Origin: an uncultured Caulobacterales bacterium
GTDB lineage: Bacteria; Pseudomonadota; Alphaproteobacteria; Caulobacterales; Maricaulaceae
NCBI GenBank assembly: GCA_938001915.1
Contig: CALLBD010000050.1
Location: 1 to 41,431 of the forward strand
Direction: 5' to 3'
DNA: 41,431 nucleotides
The translations under genes and the position numbers were made by a program. The notes beneath the pieces are model-generated. The model saw only the letters and a program-made list of their open reading frames with translations, was not told the DNA's origin and made no database searches. This document shows, piece after piece, positions 1-7,312 of the stretch; position 1 is the stretch's first letter; each line of letters begins with the position of its first letter.

Positions 1-451
1 CGAGACCTGATGCCGGGCAGGGCGCCAGAAATGCGAAGTCATAAGTATTGGTCGGCAAGCTCATCGAAATAAAGCCAGCGATTTCAGGGCGTCGCATCAA
101 AAGCTGCATCCCAATCCATGCGCCAAAACTATACCCGGAGACCCAGCTAAAGGGCGCGTTCTGGTTAAAGCTCTGCATGTAATCCAAAGCATAAGCCGCA
201 TCTTGTAATTCGCCTTGGCCGTTATCATAGACGCCAACAGATCGGCCGACACCTCGGAAATTGAAGCGCAGCACGGAAAAACCCCGCCGTTTATATTGCT
301 CATACATCGCGACGGGAATACGGTGATCCATATGTCCACCAGCCTTTGGATGTGGCGGCAGAATTAGGGCGCAAGGCGCTTGCGGATCATCAGACGGATG
401 ATAGCGGCCTTCGAGGCGACCTTCTGGACCGTTGAAAATGACTTCAGGCAT
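1..451 (-). CDS. alpha/beta hydrolase (partial, C-terminus outside window)
   Basis: About 150 residues are readable from the ATG whose first base is 451, with no stop before the window edge. The start reads MPEVIFNGPEGRLEGRYHPS. The fold's landmarks are visible: an LPPHPKAGG segment (about residues 31-39) typical of the oxyanion-hole strand, an RFNFRGVGRS segment, and the nucleophile elbow GYSFG (GxSxG) near residues 127-131. This matches the small alpha/beta hydrolases often annotated as dienelactone-hydrolase-like or serine-aminopeptidase-like. Substrate is unknown. It is divergent from the SUF operon and shares its 184-bp spacer with the IscR-type operator, so co-regulation is possible but unproven. 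The family call is fairly sure; the catalytic Asp and His lie outside the window. Confidence 0.85.
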   Translation of the reverse strand, partial: MPEVIFNGPEGRLEGRYHPSDDPQAPCALILPPHPKAGGHMDHRIPVAMYEQYKRRGFSVLRFNFRGVGRSVGVYDNGQGELQDAAYALDYMQSFNQNAPFSWVSGYSFGAWIGMQLLMRRPEIAGFISMSLPTNTYDFAFLAPCPASGL

Positions 452-483
452 ATAAAGAGCCCCTTTTATTGCATCTAGATTCC

Positions 484-499
484 TGTGTTCTTATACACA
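484..499. promoter_or_regulatory. small inverted repeat in the divergent spacer
   Basis: TGTGT and ACACA form 5-bp arms around a 6-bp centre. Read on the minus strand it contains TATAAG, a plausible -10 element for the divergent hydrolase gene, so the symmetry may be incidental. The possible -35 for that promoter falls inside the IscR-like operator next door. Confidence 0.3.
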
Positions 500-503
500 A
501 TTT

Positions 504-531
504 AATCTTGACTAAATCAGTCGGGATACAT
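504..531 (+). promoter_or_regulatory. IscR type-1-like operator / SUF operon promoter region
   Basis: The sequence AATCTTGACTAAATCAGTCG (503-522 region), followed by GGATA, resembles the E. coli type-1 IscR site (ATA-TTGACT-AT-rich-AGTCGGGTAT pattern). The core GACT-AAATC-AGTC (510-522) is a perfect inverted repeat and its left half supplies a -35-like TTGACT at 508-513. No convincing -10 follows at the usual spacing. The site lies about 105 bp upstream of the Rrf2 gene, which encodes an IscR-like protein with the cluster-ligand cysteines, so autoregulation of the SUF operon is the natural reading. Function is inferred from motif and position only. Confidence 0.65.
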
Positions 532-635
532 AGGTCCCGGCGGATGAAATTGGTTTGCGTGCGCGCCTCTATCAAGGGTGCAAACAAAATGCCAACAAAA
601 CCTGCACTTAACGCCAAAAGGTCTCAATTTTAACT

Positions 636-1070
636 GTGAAACTGACCGCAAAAGGACGATATGCCGTTATGGCCGTAGCCGATTTGGCCGCCCAAGGTCC
701 GAATGCGTGCGAGTCACTCTCAGCAATTGGGGAACGGCAGTCGATTTCGGTGACCTTCCTGGAGCAGCTTTTCGGTAAATTACGCCGTGCAGGGCTGGTA
801 GTATCCGTTCGCGGTGCGCAGGGTGGTTATAAATTAGCTGCGTCTGCCCAGACGCTTTCTCTCGATGCTATCATTCATGCTGTTGACGCTGCGCCAAAAG
901 CGCATGGCTGCACGCCTGAAGCCAAAATTGCCTGCACGGGAAAAACAGATCGCTGCCTAACGCATGATTTGTGGGGGGCCTTGGAAAATCACATCGAAGG
1001 TTTTCTTGCATCTATCACAGTCCAAGATGTCGTTGATGGGCGTCTCCCTATGATGGAGGCGGCGGAATGA
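636..1070 (+). CDS. iscR: IscR-like Rrf2-family Fe-S sensing transcription regulator
   Basis: A 144-residue Rrf2 protein with a GTG start. The N-terminal winged helix reads MKLTAKGRYAVMAVADLA, as in IscR, and the wing segment RGAQGGYKLA is at about 59-68. C92, C100 and C107 followed by H110 (RCLTH) match the three-Cys-one-His ligand set that holds the [2Fe-2S] cluster of IscR. It heads the SUF operon and its stop overlaps the next ATG (ATGA). The expected role is to sense Fe-S status and control this operon through the operator at 504-531. In alphaproteobacteria the equivalent gene is often called iscR or sufR; function here is inferred from the ligands and the context. Confidence 0.92.
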   Translation: MKLTAKGRYAVMAVADLAAQGPNACESLSAIGERQSISVTFLEQLFGKLRRAGLVVSVRGAQGGYKLAASAQTLSLDAIIHAVDAAPKAHGCTPEAKIACTGKTDRCLTHDLWGALENHIEGFLASITVQDVVDGRLPMMEAAE

Positions 1071-1077
1071 CCCGTCT
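1056..1077. repeat. 22-bp direct repeat, copy 1 (Rrf2/lipoprotein junction)
   Basis: This 22-base block, starting gaggcggcgg and ending cccgtct, recurs identically at 1544-1565. It spans the ATGA stop/start overlap at each end of the small lipoprotein gene, so both the upstream proteins end in EAAE and the downstream proteins begin MTRL. The pair brackets a 488-bp unit. Confidence 0.95.
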
Positions 1078-1558
1078 GTTTTCATACCTAGTTTTGGTTT
1101 CGTTAGTATGTGGCTGTCAGTCGCTTACCAAGGAAATAAATACTCACGCCCCATTAAGTTTAAGATATAAACTCATATCGATGGATGGGCATGAGCTTTC
1201 ATTAGAACGAGATAAAAATGTGTTGGGGGCTGAGAGCTTAAAACCGACGACTCTCTCAGCTTACAGCCATTGGAGTGGTGAAGTAGAGTGGAAATATTTG
1301 TCTTTTGGCGAAGGATGTCTAATTTTAAGAAACTCTCCTGATGGGGTGGCTGAGACGCCAGATTGGTGCAGTGAGCTTGTAACTATTGACGGGACCACCA
1401 AAGAATATCTACCTTATGTTGCGGCGCGTAAAAATTTTATTGAGAATATTGTACCAGCAATTTATGTGCAACGTAGGACTGATGAGGGTGATATAGAATG
1501 GCTAAATGCTAATGGCGAAAAAATAGCTCATTTTAAATTCCTAGAGGCGGCGGAATGA
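1067..1558 (+). CDS. hypothetical lipoprotein inserted in the SUF operon
   Basis: A 163-residue protein with a short hydrophobic leader and a lipobox-like end VCGC (C17), so probably a lipid-anchored envelope protein. The rest is hydrophilic with no domain I recognise; it has SHWSGEVEWKYLSFGEGC in the middle and a C-terminal strand-rich stretch. It overlaps the Rrf2 gene by ATGA and is itself overlapped by the desulfurase start in the same way. By eye its DNA is more AT-rich than its neighbours. The 22-bp direct repeat at both ends suggests insertion into a pre-existing Rrf2-desulfurase junction. Function unknown. Confidence 0.8.
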   Translation: MTRLFSYLVLVSLVCGCQSLTKEINTHAPLSLRYKLISMDGHELSLERDKNVLGAESLKPTTLSAYSHWSGEVEWKYLSFGEGCLILRNSPDGVAETPDWCSELVTIDGTTKEYLPYVAARKNFIENIVPAIYVQRRTDEGDIEWLNANGEKIAHFKFLEAAE

Positions 1559-1565
1559 CCCGTCT
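1544..1565. repeat. 22-bp direct repeat, copy 2 (lipoprotein/desulfurase junction)
   Basis: Exact second copy of 1056-1077, covering the end of the lipoprotein gene and the first codons of the desulfurase gene. Confidence 0.95.
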
Positions 1566-2691
1566 CTATTTCGATCATAACGCGACAACCTTTGTCTCTC
1601 AACCCGTCATTGATGCGATGACTCAAGCTTTAGTGACCACTGGCAATCCGACAGCGCAGCACCGTAATGGCCGTGCAGCCAATTCGATTGTCTCTGATGC
1701 ACGCGAGAAAGTTGGCCTCGCTATGGGTGTTTGTGCGCAAGACGTCATTTTCAATAGCGGCGGAACTGAGGGCTGTAACACGGCGATTTGGTCGGCGGTT
1801 AATGCAGGCTGCAAACATTTACTCATTTCCAGTATGGATCATCCAGCGACGATAAATGCCGTAGAGAATTTTGGCGCGAGCCATGAGATGATACCTGCGG
1901 ATGCACAGGGCCGCACGGATATGGACTGGCTCGAGACGCGGCTCTCCAAATGGGACGAGGCAGACGGGCGTCCATTTGTGTCACTCGTCGCCGCTAATAG
2001 TGAAACAGGCGTTCTTCAAGACGTCGACAGCGCGGTAGATATAGTCTCCGAGGCTGGCGGTCTTATTCTGATTGATGCAACGCAAGTGCTTGGAAAAATG
2101 ACGATGCCGTCTACGCCTGATTATCTGGCTGTGTCTGCGCATAAAATTGGCGCGCCGCGCGGTGTTGGTGCGCTCTATGTTGCGCCTAACGCGCCTTACA
2201 CTTCGCTCCTCGCAGGAGGCGGTCAGGAAAGACGCCGGCGTTCTGGAACGCATAATGTCTCAGGTATTGCAGGATTTGGGGCGGCCTGTGAGGCGATTGA
2301 GAGCTTGGACCATGTGGCTCAGATACGTGATAGTTTGGAAGCGCGATTGAAAGAGATAGAGCCTCATATTGTATTTTTTGGGAACGAAGCCAAACGCCTA
2401 CCCAACACATCATTCTTTGCTGTGCCTGACGCCTCCTCAATGACTTTGATGATGGCGCTTGATCTCGAAGGTATTTCCGTCTCGACGGGAACGGCCTGTT
2501 CGTCAGGCAAGGTCGGGGCAAGCCGCGCCATTACTGCGATGGACCGTAGTGACGAAGCGCCAAAAGGTGCCATTCGTGTGAGCCTCGGCAGAGACACGAG
2601 TCCTGAAGATATCGATAGATTTATCAGCTCTTGGATAAAGCTGCGCCGTATAAAAACCGAAGCCCCAAAGGCTAAAGGAGTCGCCAGATGA
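1555..2691 (+). CDS. cysteine desulfurase, IscS/NifS type
   Basis: A 378-residue class V, PLP-dependent aminotransferase-fold enzyme that takes sulfur from cysteine as an enzyme persulfide and releases alanine. Visible landmarks are YFDHNATT at the N-terminus, the PLP-stacking MDHPA (H96), D174 in LIDATQ, the Schiff-base lysine K197 in SAHKIG, the RRRSGTHN segment (227-234), and the persulfide cysteine C315 in [10 protein letters not shown] on a long mobile loop. The loop marks it as group I (IscS/NifS-like), unlike the SufS encoded later in the same operon. No SufE or SufU partner is visible in the window. It overlaps sufB by ATGA. Confidence 0.93.
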   Translation: MTRLYFDHNATTFVSQPVIDAMTQALVTTGNPTAQHRNGRAANSIVSDAREKVGLAMGVCAQDVIFNSGGTEGCNTAIWSAVNAGCKHLLISSMDHPATINAVENFGASHEMIPADAQGRTDMDWLETRLSKWDEADGRPFVSLVAANSETGVLQDVDSAVDIVSEAGGLILIDATQVLGKMTMPSTPDYLAVSAHKIGAPRGVGALYVAPNAPYTSLLAGGGQERRRRSGTHNVSGIAGFGAACEAIESLDHVAQIRDSLEARLKEIEPHIVFFGNEAKRLPNTSFFAVPDASSMTLMMALDLEGISVSTGTACSSGKVGASRAITAMDRSDEAPKGAIRVSLGRDTSPEDIDRFISSWIKLRRIKTEAPKAKGVAR

Positions 2692-4187
2692 GCGAAGATG
2701 TAAAAATTGCCAAAGACAGTATCGACGACGAAACCGTTGAGGGCGTTCGCTCGCTCGAAGCGGACAAATATAAATATGGTTTCGATTCAGATATTGAGCA
2801 GGAATTTGCGCCTAAAGGCCTGAATGAAGACATCGTTCGTTTCATCAGCGAAAAGAAAGACGAGCCGCAATGGCTCCTCGATTGGCGGTTAGAAGCGTAT
2901 GAACGTTGGCTTACGCTCGAAGAGCCAGACTGGGCCATGGTCGATTATCCAAAAATCGATTTTCAGGACATGTATTACTATGCGTCGCCCGTGAAGAAGA
3001 AAGAGCTCAATTCACTGGATGAAGTCGACCCTGAAATTCTCGAAGTTTATACTAAACTCGGCATTTCCCTGAAGGAGCAAGAAGTTCTGGCTGGCGTTAA
3101 AGGCGCGCCAAAGGTCGCCGTTGATGCCGTGTTCGACTCGGTCTCTGTTGTCACGACCTTCAAGAAAGAGCTCGCGAAACATGGCGTGATTTTCTGTAGC
3201 TTCTCTGAGGCTGTGAAAGATCATCCAGAACTCGTGAAAAAATATATGGGTTCTGTCGTGCCTGTGACGGATAACTACTATGCCACGCTCAATAATGCCG
3301 TCTTCTCTGACGGGTCCTTTGTTTATATCCCGCCGGGCGTTCGTTGCCCTATGGAGCTCTCGACCTATTTCCGCATGAACGCGCAGGGGACGGGGCAGTT
3401 TGAGCGCACGCTTATTATCGCGGACAAGGGCTCATACGTGTCTTATCTTGAGGGCTGCACGGCACCGATGCGCGATGAGAACCAGCTTCATGCGGCCATC
3501 GTTGAAATCATTGTTCACGAAGATGCTGAGGTGAAATATTCAACGGTTCAAAACTGGTGGCCAGGCGATAAGGACGGCAAAGGCGGCGTCTATAATTTCG
3601 TCACGAAACGTGCAGATTGCCGCGGCGCGAATTCCAAAGTCAGCTGGACCCAAGTCGAGACAGGTTCGGCTGTGACATGGAAATATCCGAGCTGCATTTT
3701 GCGCGGCGAAAATTCCCAAGGCGAGTTCTATTCCATCGCCATCACCAATGGACATCAGCAAGCCGATACAGGCACAAAAATGATTCATTTGGGTAAGAAC
3801 ACCAAGTCACGCGTGATTTCAAAAGGCATTAGTGCAGGGAAGTCCAACTCAACCTATCGCGGCCTTGTCAGCGCGCACAAGAAAGCCACAGGCGCGCGCA
3901 ATTTCACGCAATGTGACTCGCTGCTGATTGGTGACCAATGCGGCGCGCATACGGTGCCTTATATTGAGAGCAATACGCCAACTGCGCAGTTTGAGCATGA
4001 AGCGACAACATCGAAGCTCTCCGATGATCAGCTATTCTATTGCCGTCAGCGCGGACTATCTGAAGAAGACGCCGTCGCGCTGCTCGTCAACGGGTTCTGC
4101 CGTGATGTGTTGCAAGAGCTGCCCATGGAATTTGCCGTCGAAGCGCAAAAGCTCGTCGCGATTTCCCTTGAAGGGAGCGTGGGATAA
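2688..4187 (+). CDS. sufB: SufB, Fe-S scaffold subunit
   Basis: A 499-residue SufB, the scaffold subunit of the SufBC2D complex in the cytoplasm. The N-terminal segment [13 protein letters not shown], the beta-helix region ([16 protein letters not shown] at 206-221), and the C-terminal motif [16 protein letters not shown] are all present. C409 corresponds to the essential C405 of E. coli SufB, and FEHEATTSK (435-443) is the other conserved cluster-assembly segment. Length is normal (E. coli 495). Its start overlaps the desulfurase stop (ATGA) and its stop overlaps the next start (TAATG). No sign of damage. Confidence 0.97.
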   Translation: MSEDVKIAKDSIDDETVEGVRSLEADKYKYGFDSDIEQEFAPKGLNEDIVRFISEKKDEPQWLLDWRLEAYERWLTLEEPDWAMVDYPKIDFQDMYYYASPVKKKELNSLDEVDPEILEVYTKLGISLKEQEVLAGVKGAPKVAVDAVFDSVSVVTTFKKELAKHGVIFCSFSEAVKDHPELVKKYMGSVVPVTDNYYATLNNAVFSDGSFVYIPPGVRCPMELSTYFRMNAQGTGQFERTLIIADKGSYVSYLEGCTAPMRDENQLHAAIVEIIVHEDAEVKYSTVQNWWPGDKDGKGGVYNFVTKRADCRGANSKVSWTQVETGSAVTWKYPSCILRGENSQGEFYSIAITNGHQQADTGTKMIHLGKNTKSRVISKGISAGKSNSTYRGLVSAHKKATGARNFTQCDSLLIGDQCGAHTVPYIESNTPTAQFEHEATTSKLSDDQLFYCRQRGLSEEDAVALLVNGFCRDVLQELPMEFAVEAQKLVAISLEGSVG

Positions 4188-4750
4188 TGCGGAAAAGAAG
4201 TTGGAAATATTGGACAACAATCGCAGTTTTTGTAGGCGCGGCAATCTTTCTTCTCCCCGGCATAATTGCGTTTGTTGCGACGATTGTTTTTTTGGATGAG
4301 GATGGGTTCATTATTGAATCTGCACCTCCTTCGACGCCGGCTGTAGCAGAGAGCGTTCAACCACCAGAAACGCCGCCGCTTCTCCCTGCGGGAAGTTTGG
4401 AAGATGTTGATTTCAGCTCATACTCTACCGAGTTAGCTGCGGCGTTCAGTCTTGAACTCGGTGAAACGCGCCTCGACTCAATCGATAAAATCCGTCTCTA
4501 TTTCTCCCCTGAAACTGGGACGAATATGGTGAATATGACGTCGTCTACATTTGAACGTGAAGACGGGTCGGTCATGATTTTCGCGCGAAATAATATTCCG
4601 GATGACTCAATTTTCTCTGAAGAGATTTATACGGTTTTTTCTGGCCCCAAGGCCGATAAATTCAACCAAAAACTTGCCGCATATGGTCTTCGCCAGAAAT
4701 GCCGCCGCGGGGATAAAGCCGAAGAGTGGACGACGGAGCTATGCCCATGA
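4187..4750 (+). CDS. hypothetical single-pass membrane protein in SUF operon
   Basis: A 187-residue protein with one strong hydrophobic segment (about residues 10-36, YWTTIAVFVG to IVFLD) after a basic N-terminus (MRKRSWK), then a proline-rich linker (SAPPSTPAVAESVQPPETPP) and a soluble domain probably in the periplasm. I recognise no family. Its ATG shares one base with the sufB stop (TAATG) and its TGA overlaps the start of the RidA-like gene. It is therefore translationally coupled into the SUF operon, although nothing in it suggests a direct Fe-S role. Confidence 0.78.
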   Translation: MRKRSWKYWTTIAVFVGAAIFLLPGIIAFVATIVFLDEDGFIIESAPPSTPAVAESVQPPETPPLLPAGSLEDVDFSSYSTELAAAFSLELGETRLDSIDKIRLYFSPETGTNMVNMTSSTFEREDGSVMIFARNNIPDDSIFSEEIYTVFSGPKADKFNQKLAAYGLRQKCRRGDKAEEWTTELCP

Positions 4751-5178
4751 TGCGCACCACTATATTCTCAACTCTGCTGCTCGCACCTCTGATAGCGACA
4801 GCGCAATCCGCGCCTTTCTCGCCCGTGATTGAAGCCAATGGCGTGCTCTATATTGCGGGGCATCTTGGTTATGAAGCCGAAAACCGGAAATTTCCCAATA
4901 ATATTACGGATCAAACGCGCTTAACGCTCGAAAATATCGGCACTACGCTTGCATCTGTAAAGGCCGATCATGCCGATATTGTGCGGTGCCAAGTCTTTAT
5001 GACAGAGATTGAGGGATTTCGCGAGATGAACGACGCTTATAAGGCATTTTTCCCGAAAAACCCGCCGGCGCGCACAACGGTGGAGATCGCAGGTCTGGCA
5101 GCGCCAGACGCCCTTATTGAAATCGAATGTACCGCAGTTCGCGGACATGGTGAAAAAATGGAGCTAGAAAATGGCTAA
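4747..5178 (+). CDS. RidA-family protein with predicted signal peptide
   Basis: A 143-residue YjgF/YER057c/UK114-family protein. RidA proteins hydrolyse reactive enamine/imine intermediates such as 2-aminoacrylate made by PLP enzymes. The catalytic arginine is present in the NPPARTT segment (R109), and the C-terminal IEIECTAVRG is typical. Unusually, an N-terminal leader MMRTTIFSTLLLAPLIATAQ precedes the fold and looks like a Sec signal peptide (ATA-Q cleavage), so it may act outside the cytoplasm. I chose the ATG at 4747 because it makes an ATGA overlap with the previous stop and sits 8 nt after GGAG (4735-4738); ATGs at 4726 and 4741 are alternatives. Confidence 0.85.
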   Translation: MMRTTIFSTLLLAPLIATAQSAPFSPVIEANGVLYIAGHLGYEAENRKFPNNITDQTRLTLENIGTTLASVKADHADIVRCQVFMTEIEGFREMNDAYKAFFPKNPPARTTVEIAGLAAPDALIEIECTAVRGHGEKMELENG

Positions 5179-5560
5179 AAAACCAACACGTAAATTCATC
5201 CAACTTTCCGAAGGTGAATTAAATTACGCGATGTCTCGCGCGGTCGTCCAAGGCGATTGGTGCTTTGTCTCCGGCACAATGGGCTATGATTATAAGAAGC
5301 AAGAGCTCCCTGAAAGCGCAGCGCAGCAGGCGATGAATACTTTCACAAATATCCGCCAAGCGCTCGACGCCGCAGGGTTCGAACTCGGCCATACGGTGCG
5401 CGTGCAATACACTGTCTCTGACCGGAAATATGTCAAAGAAGTTCTGCCGATCATCAAAGCGCATTTTGATAAAATCTTGCCCGCCGCCACAATGGTGCTG
5501 GCCGAAATGGTTGATCCAAAAGGGAAGATCGAAATCGAAGTGACTTGCTTTAAGGGATAA
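5171..5560 (+). CDS. RidA-family protein lacking the catalytic arginine
   Basis: A 129-residue cytoplasmic RidA-fold protein. The family shape is clear: LNYAMSRAVVQGDWCFVSGTMGYD near the N-terminus and a final KIEIEVTCFKG. Where active RidA has P-A-R, this protein has LPAATMV (A106), so the arginine that binds the substrate carboxylate is missing. It probably belongs to one of the Rid subfamilies without imine deaminase activity. It overlaps the exported RidA-like gene by 8 bp, making a tandem pair within the SUF operon. Its true function is unknown. Confidence 0.88.
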   Translation: MAKKPTRKFIQLSEGELNYAMSRAVVQGDWCFVSGTMGYDYKKQELPESAAQQAMNTFTNIRQALDAAGFELGHTVRVQYTVSDRKYVKEVLPIIKAHFDKILPAATMVLAEMVDPKGKIEIEVTCFKG

Positions 5561-5564
5561 CTTT

Positions 5565-5690
5565 CTTCTCCCTTTAGGGAGAAGATGTCTTGGCGTTTTG
5601 CAAAAACGCGGAGACAGATGAGGGTTTACTGACCAAAATTTATACACCCTCATCCGAGGCTTCGCCCCACCTTCTCCCTAAAGGGAGAAG
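5565..5690. repeat. nested palindromic intergenic repeat (MITE-like)
   Basis: About 126 bp bounded by 20-bp perfect inverted repeats: CTTCTCCCTTTAGGGAGAAG at 5565-5584 and its reverse complement at 5671-5690, each nearly palindromic itself. Inside are a second inverted pair (GATGAGGGT 5617-5625, ACCCTCATC 5646-5654) and a GCGTTTT/AAAAACGC hairpin around 5594-5609. It fills the gap between the second RidA-like gene and the cupin gene. The form is that of the short palindromic elements scattered through alphaproteobacterial intergenic DNA; no coding content. Confidence 0.85.
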
Positions 5691-5707
5691 GAGATACACA
5701 GGAAACA

Positions 5708-6079
5708 ATGAACCAACCCATCAACATAAATGAGAAATTCTCAAAATTCAGCGAGCATTGGCGACCAAAAATCGTCGCGCAGCTGAATGGTCAGGATTTT
5801 AAACTCGCCAAGATAAAAGGTGAATACCCGTTCCATGCCCACGAGCATGAGGACGAGATGTTTTTCTGTTGGCGTGGCTCGTTTATTCTCGATTTTGAGG
5901 GCGGCGAAAGTGTGCCTGTTGGTGAGGGGGAGTGCATTGTCGTCCCGAAAGGCGTGCGCCATCGCCCCCGCGCAGAGGAAGAATGCCTCATTTTCTTGGT
6001 TGAACCGAATGGCGTGAAGAATAATGGCGATGCGGAAGTTGATGCTGTTTACGATGCGCCTATGGGGGAATGGGTGTGA
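5708..6079 (+). CDS. single-domain cupin protein
   Basis: A 123-residue cupin. Motif 1 reads HAHEHEDEMFFCWRG, giving metal ligands H43, H45 and E50 with the closing glycine G57. Motif 2 reads GECIVVPKGVRHRPRA with ligand H85. All four usual ligands are present, so it can bind a metal. The substrate cannot be told from sequence; such proteins range from sugar isomerases to dioxygenases and sensors. It follows the palindromic repeat and its stop overlaps the following lipoprotein start (TGATG), so it is probably part of the SUF transcript. Confidence 0.88.
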   Translation: MNQPININEKFSKFSEHWRPKIVAQLNGQDFKLAKIKGEYPFHAHEHEDEMFFCWRGSFILDFEGGESVPVGEGECIVVPKGVRHRPRAEEECLIFLVEPNGVKNNGDAEVDAVYDAPMGEWV

Positions 6080-6429
6080 TGGTTCGAAAGTTCACGAAAG
6101 AGACGATAAACGTTTCGTGTGGCCTAATTTTATTCGTAGCCATTAGTGGCTGTATCGATGGTCGCGAGGAACAAGTTTTTTATGTTTGTGATGATGCTTT
6201 CAATATAACGGTCAATTTTCCTGAAAAGTCGGCATTTTTCGAGTCTGATATTAATCGTACAGGTTCCGCAGAAATGATAGGCCCCTCAATCGCGATGTAC
6301 TTTGACAAAACTGATGAGTCTTCAGCAATGAAAATTATTTTAAATCGTAAAACTGGAAAAGCTACTCATGAGCATGGGTCAGCCCCATTTGGTGAAGGTT
6401 CAGTGAAGAACGATTTTTTTCCGGTATGA
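6079..6429 (+). CDS. hypothetical small lipoprotein
   Basis: A 116-residue protein starting MVRKFTKETINVSCG. A hydrophobic stretch (GLILFVAISGC) ends in a good lipobox, AISGC with C25, so it is probably a lipid-anchored envelope protein. The mature part is hydrophilic; no family recognised. I chose the ATG at 6079 because it overlaps the cupin stop (TGATG) rather than the upstream ATG at 6070. The DNA looks AT-rich compared with sufB and sufC, as with the other orphan genes in the operon. Confidence 0.72.
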   Translation: MVRKFTKETINVSCGLILFVAISGCIDGREEQVFYVCDDAFNITVNFPEKSAFFESDINRTGSAEMIGPSIAMYFDKTDESSAMKIILNRKTGKATHEHGSAPFGEGSVKNDFFPV

Positions 6430-6454
6430 CTTGTGAACTAAATTAGAGATAAAA

Positions 6455-7201
6455 ATGCTAAAAATAAATAACCTTCACGTCTCTGTTGATGACGGACAAA
6501 AACCTATCCTTACGGGGCTTTCGCTTGATGTGCCTAAGGGTGAAGTTCATGCGATTATGGGACCGAATGGGGCAGGTAAATCGACGCTGTCTTATGTCCT
6601 GACGGGACGTGACGGATATGAAGTCATAGACGGCACGGTCACGCTGGACGGCGAAGATTTGCTGGATATGGAACCGGAAGAGCGCGCGGCGGCGGGGGTC
6701 TTTTTGTCATTCCAATATCCTCTCGAAATTCCTGGCGTGCCAACCATGACCTTCCTGAAAACTGCGCTCAACGCCCAACGCAAAGCACGCGGCGAAGAAG
6801 AAATGAAAGCCCCAGAGTTTCTCAAGAAATCTCGCGCCCTCGCGGCCGAGCTTAAGATGAAACCTGAAATGCTCAAACGCCCACTTAATGTCGGATTTTC
6901 TGGCGGTGAGAAAAAGCGGATGGAAATTTTCCAAATGATGATGCTGGAGCCGAATTTCATCGTCATGGATGAGACGGATTCAGGTCTTGATGTGGATGCC
7001 CTGCGGATTGTGGCCGACGGCGTAAATAAGCTCCGCTCGCCGGATCGCGGCATGCTTATTATCACCCATTATCAGCGCTTGCTCGACTATATCGTGCCAG
7101 ACCGCGTGCATGTTCTTGCCAAAGGCGGGATTGCCGCTAGCGGCGACGCTGACTTCGCCAAAAGGCTAGAGAAAGAGGGCTATGACGCATATGCCGCTTA
7201 A
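6455..7201 (+). CDS. sufC: SufC, ATPase subunit of the SufBCD complex
   Basis: A 248-residue ABC-type ATPase without membrane domains, which powers the SufB/SufD scaffold. Walker A is GPNGAGKS (36-43), the signature is FSGGEKKR (148-155), Walker B is FIVMDE (168-173) followed by TDSGLD, and the switch histidine is H205 in ITHYQ. The FSFQYP-like segment (LSFQYPLEIPGV, 84-95) is typical of SufC. Length matches the family. A 25-nt gap with a weak ribosome site separates it from the lipoprotein gene. Confidence 0.97.
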   Translation: MLKINNLHVSVDDGQKPILTGLSLDVPKGEVHAIMGPNGAGKSTLSYVLTGRDGYEVIDGTVTLDGEDLLDMEPEERAAAGVFLSFQYPLEIPGVPTMTFLKTALNAQRKARGEEEMKAPEFLKKSRALAAELKMKPEMLKRPLNVGFSGGEKKRMEIFQMMMLEPNFIVMDETDSGLDVDALRIVADGVNKLRSPDRGMLIITHYQRLLDYIVPDRVHVLAKGGIAASGDADFAKRLEKEGYDAYAA

Positions 7202-7216
7202 TGTTCTTTTTTTCCG

Positions 7217-7293
7217 TCATTACCGTCCTTGCGGCGGTAATCCATGCGATGTCGAAACCCTATTATGGATTACCGGGACAAGCCCGGTAATGA
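7217..7293. repeat. palindromic intergenic repeat between sufC and sufD
   Basis: Nested inverted repeats: TCATTACCG (7217-7225) with CGGTAATGA (7285-7293), and GGTAATCCAT (7236-7245) with ATGGATTACC (7265-7274). Each half can also form its own hairpin (ATTACCG/CGGTAAT and ATTACCGGG/CCCGGTAAT). The open reading frame of sufD extends upstream into this element, which argues that those codons are not translated. The sequence differs from the 5565-5690 element. Confidence 0.82.
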
Positions 7294-7312
7294 AGGAGTA
7301 TGGGGTAATGCT

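Noticed and set aside
7244-7312. N-terminal extension of SufD by 23 residues
   Set aside because: The codons lie in the palindromic repeat; the ATG at 7313 begins the conserved protein.
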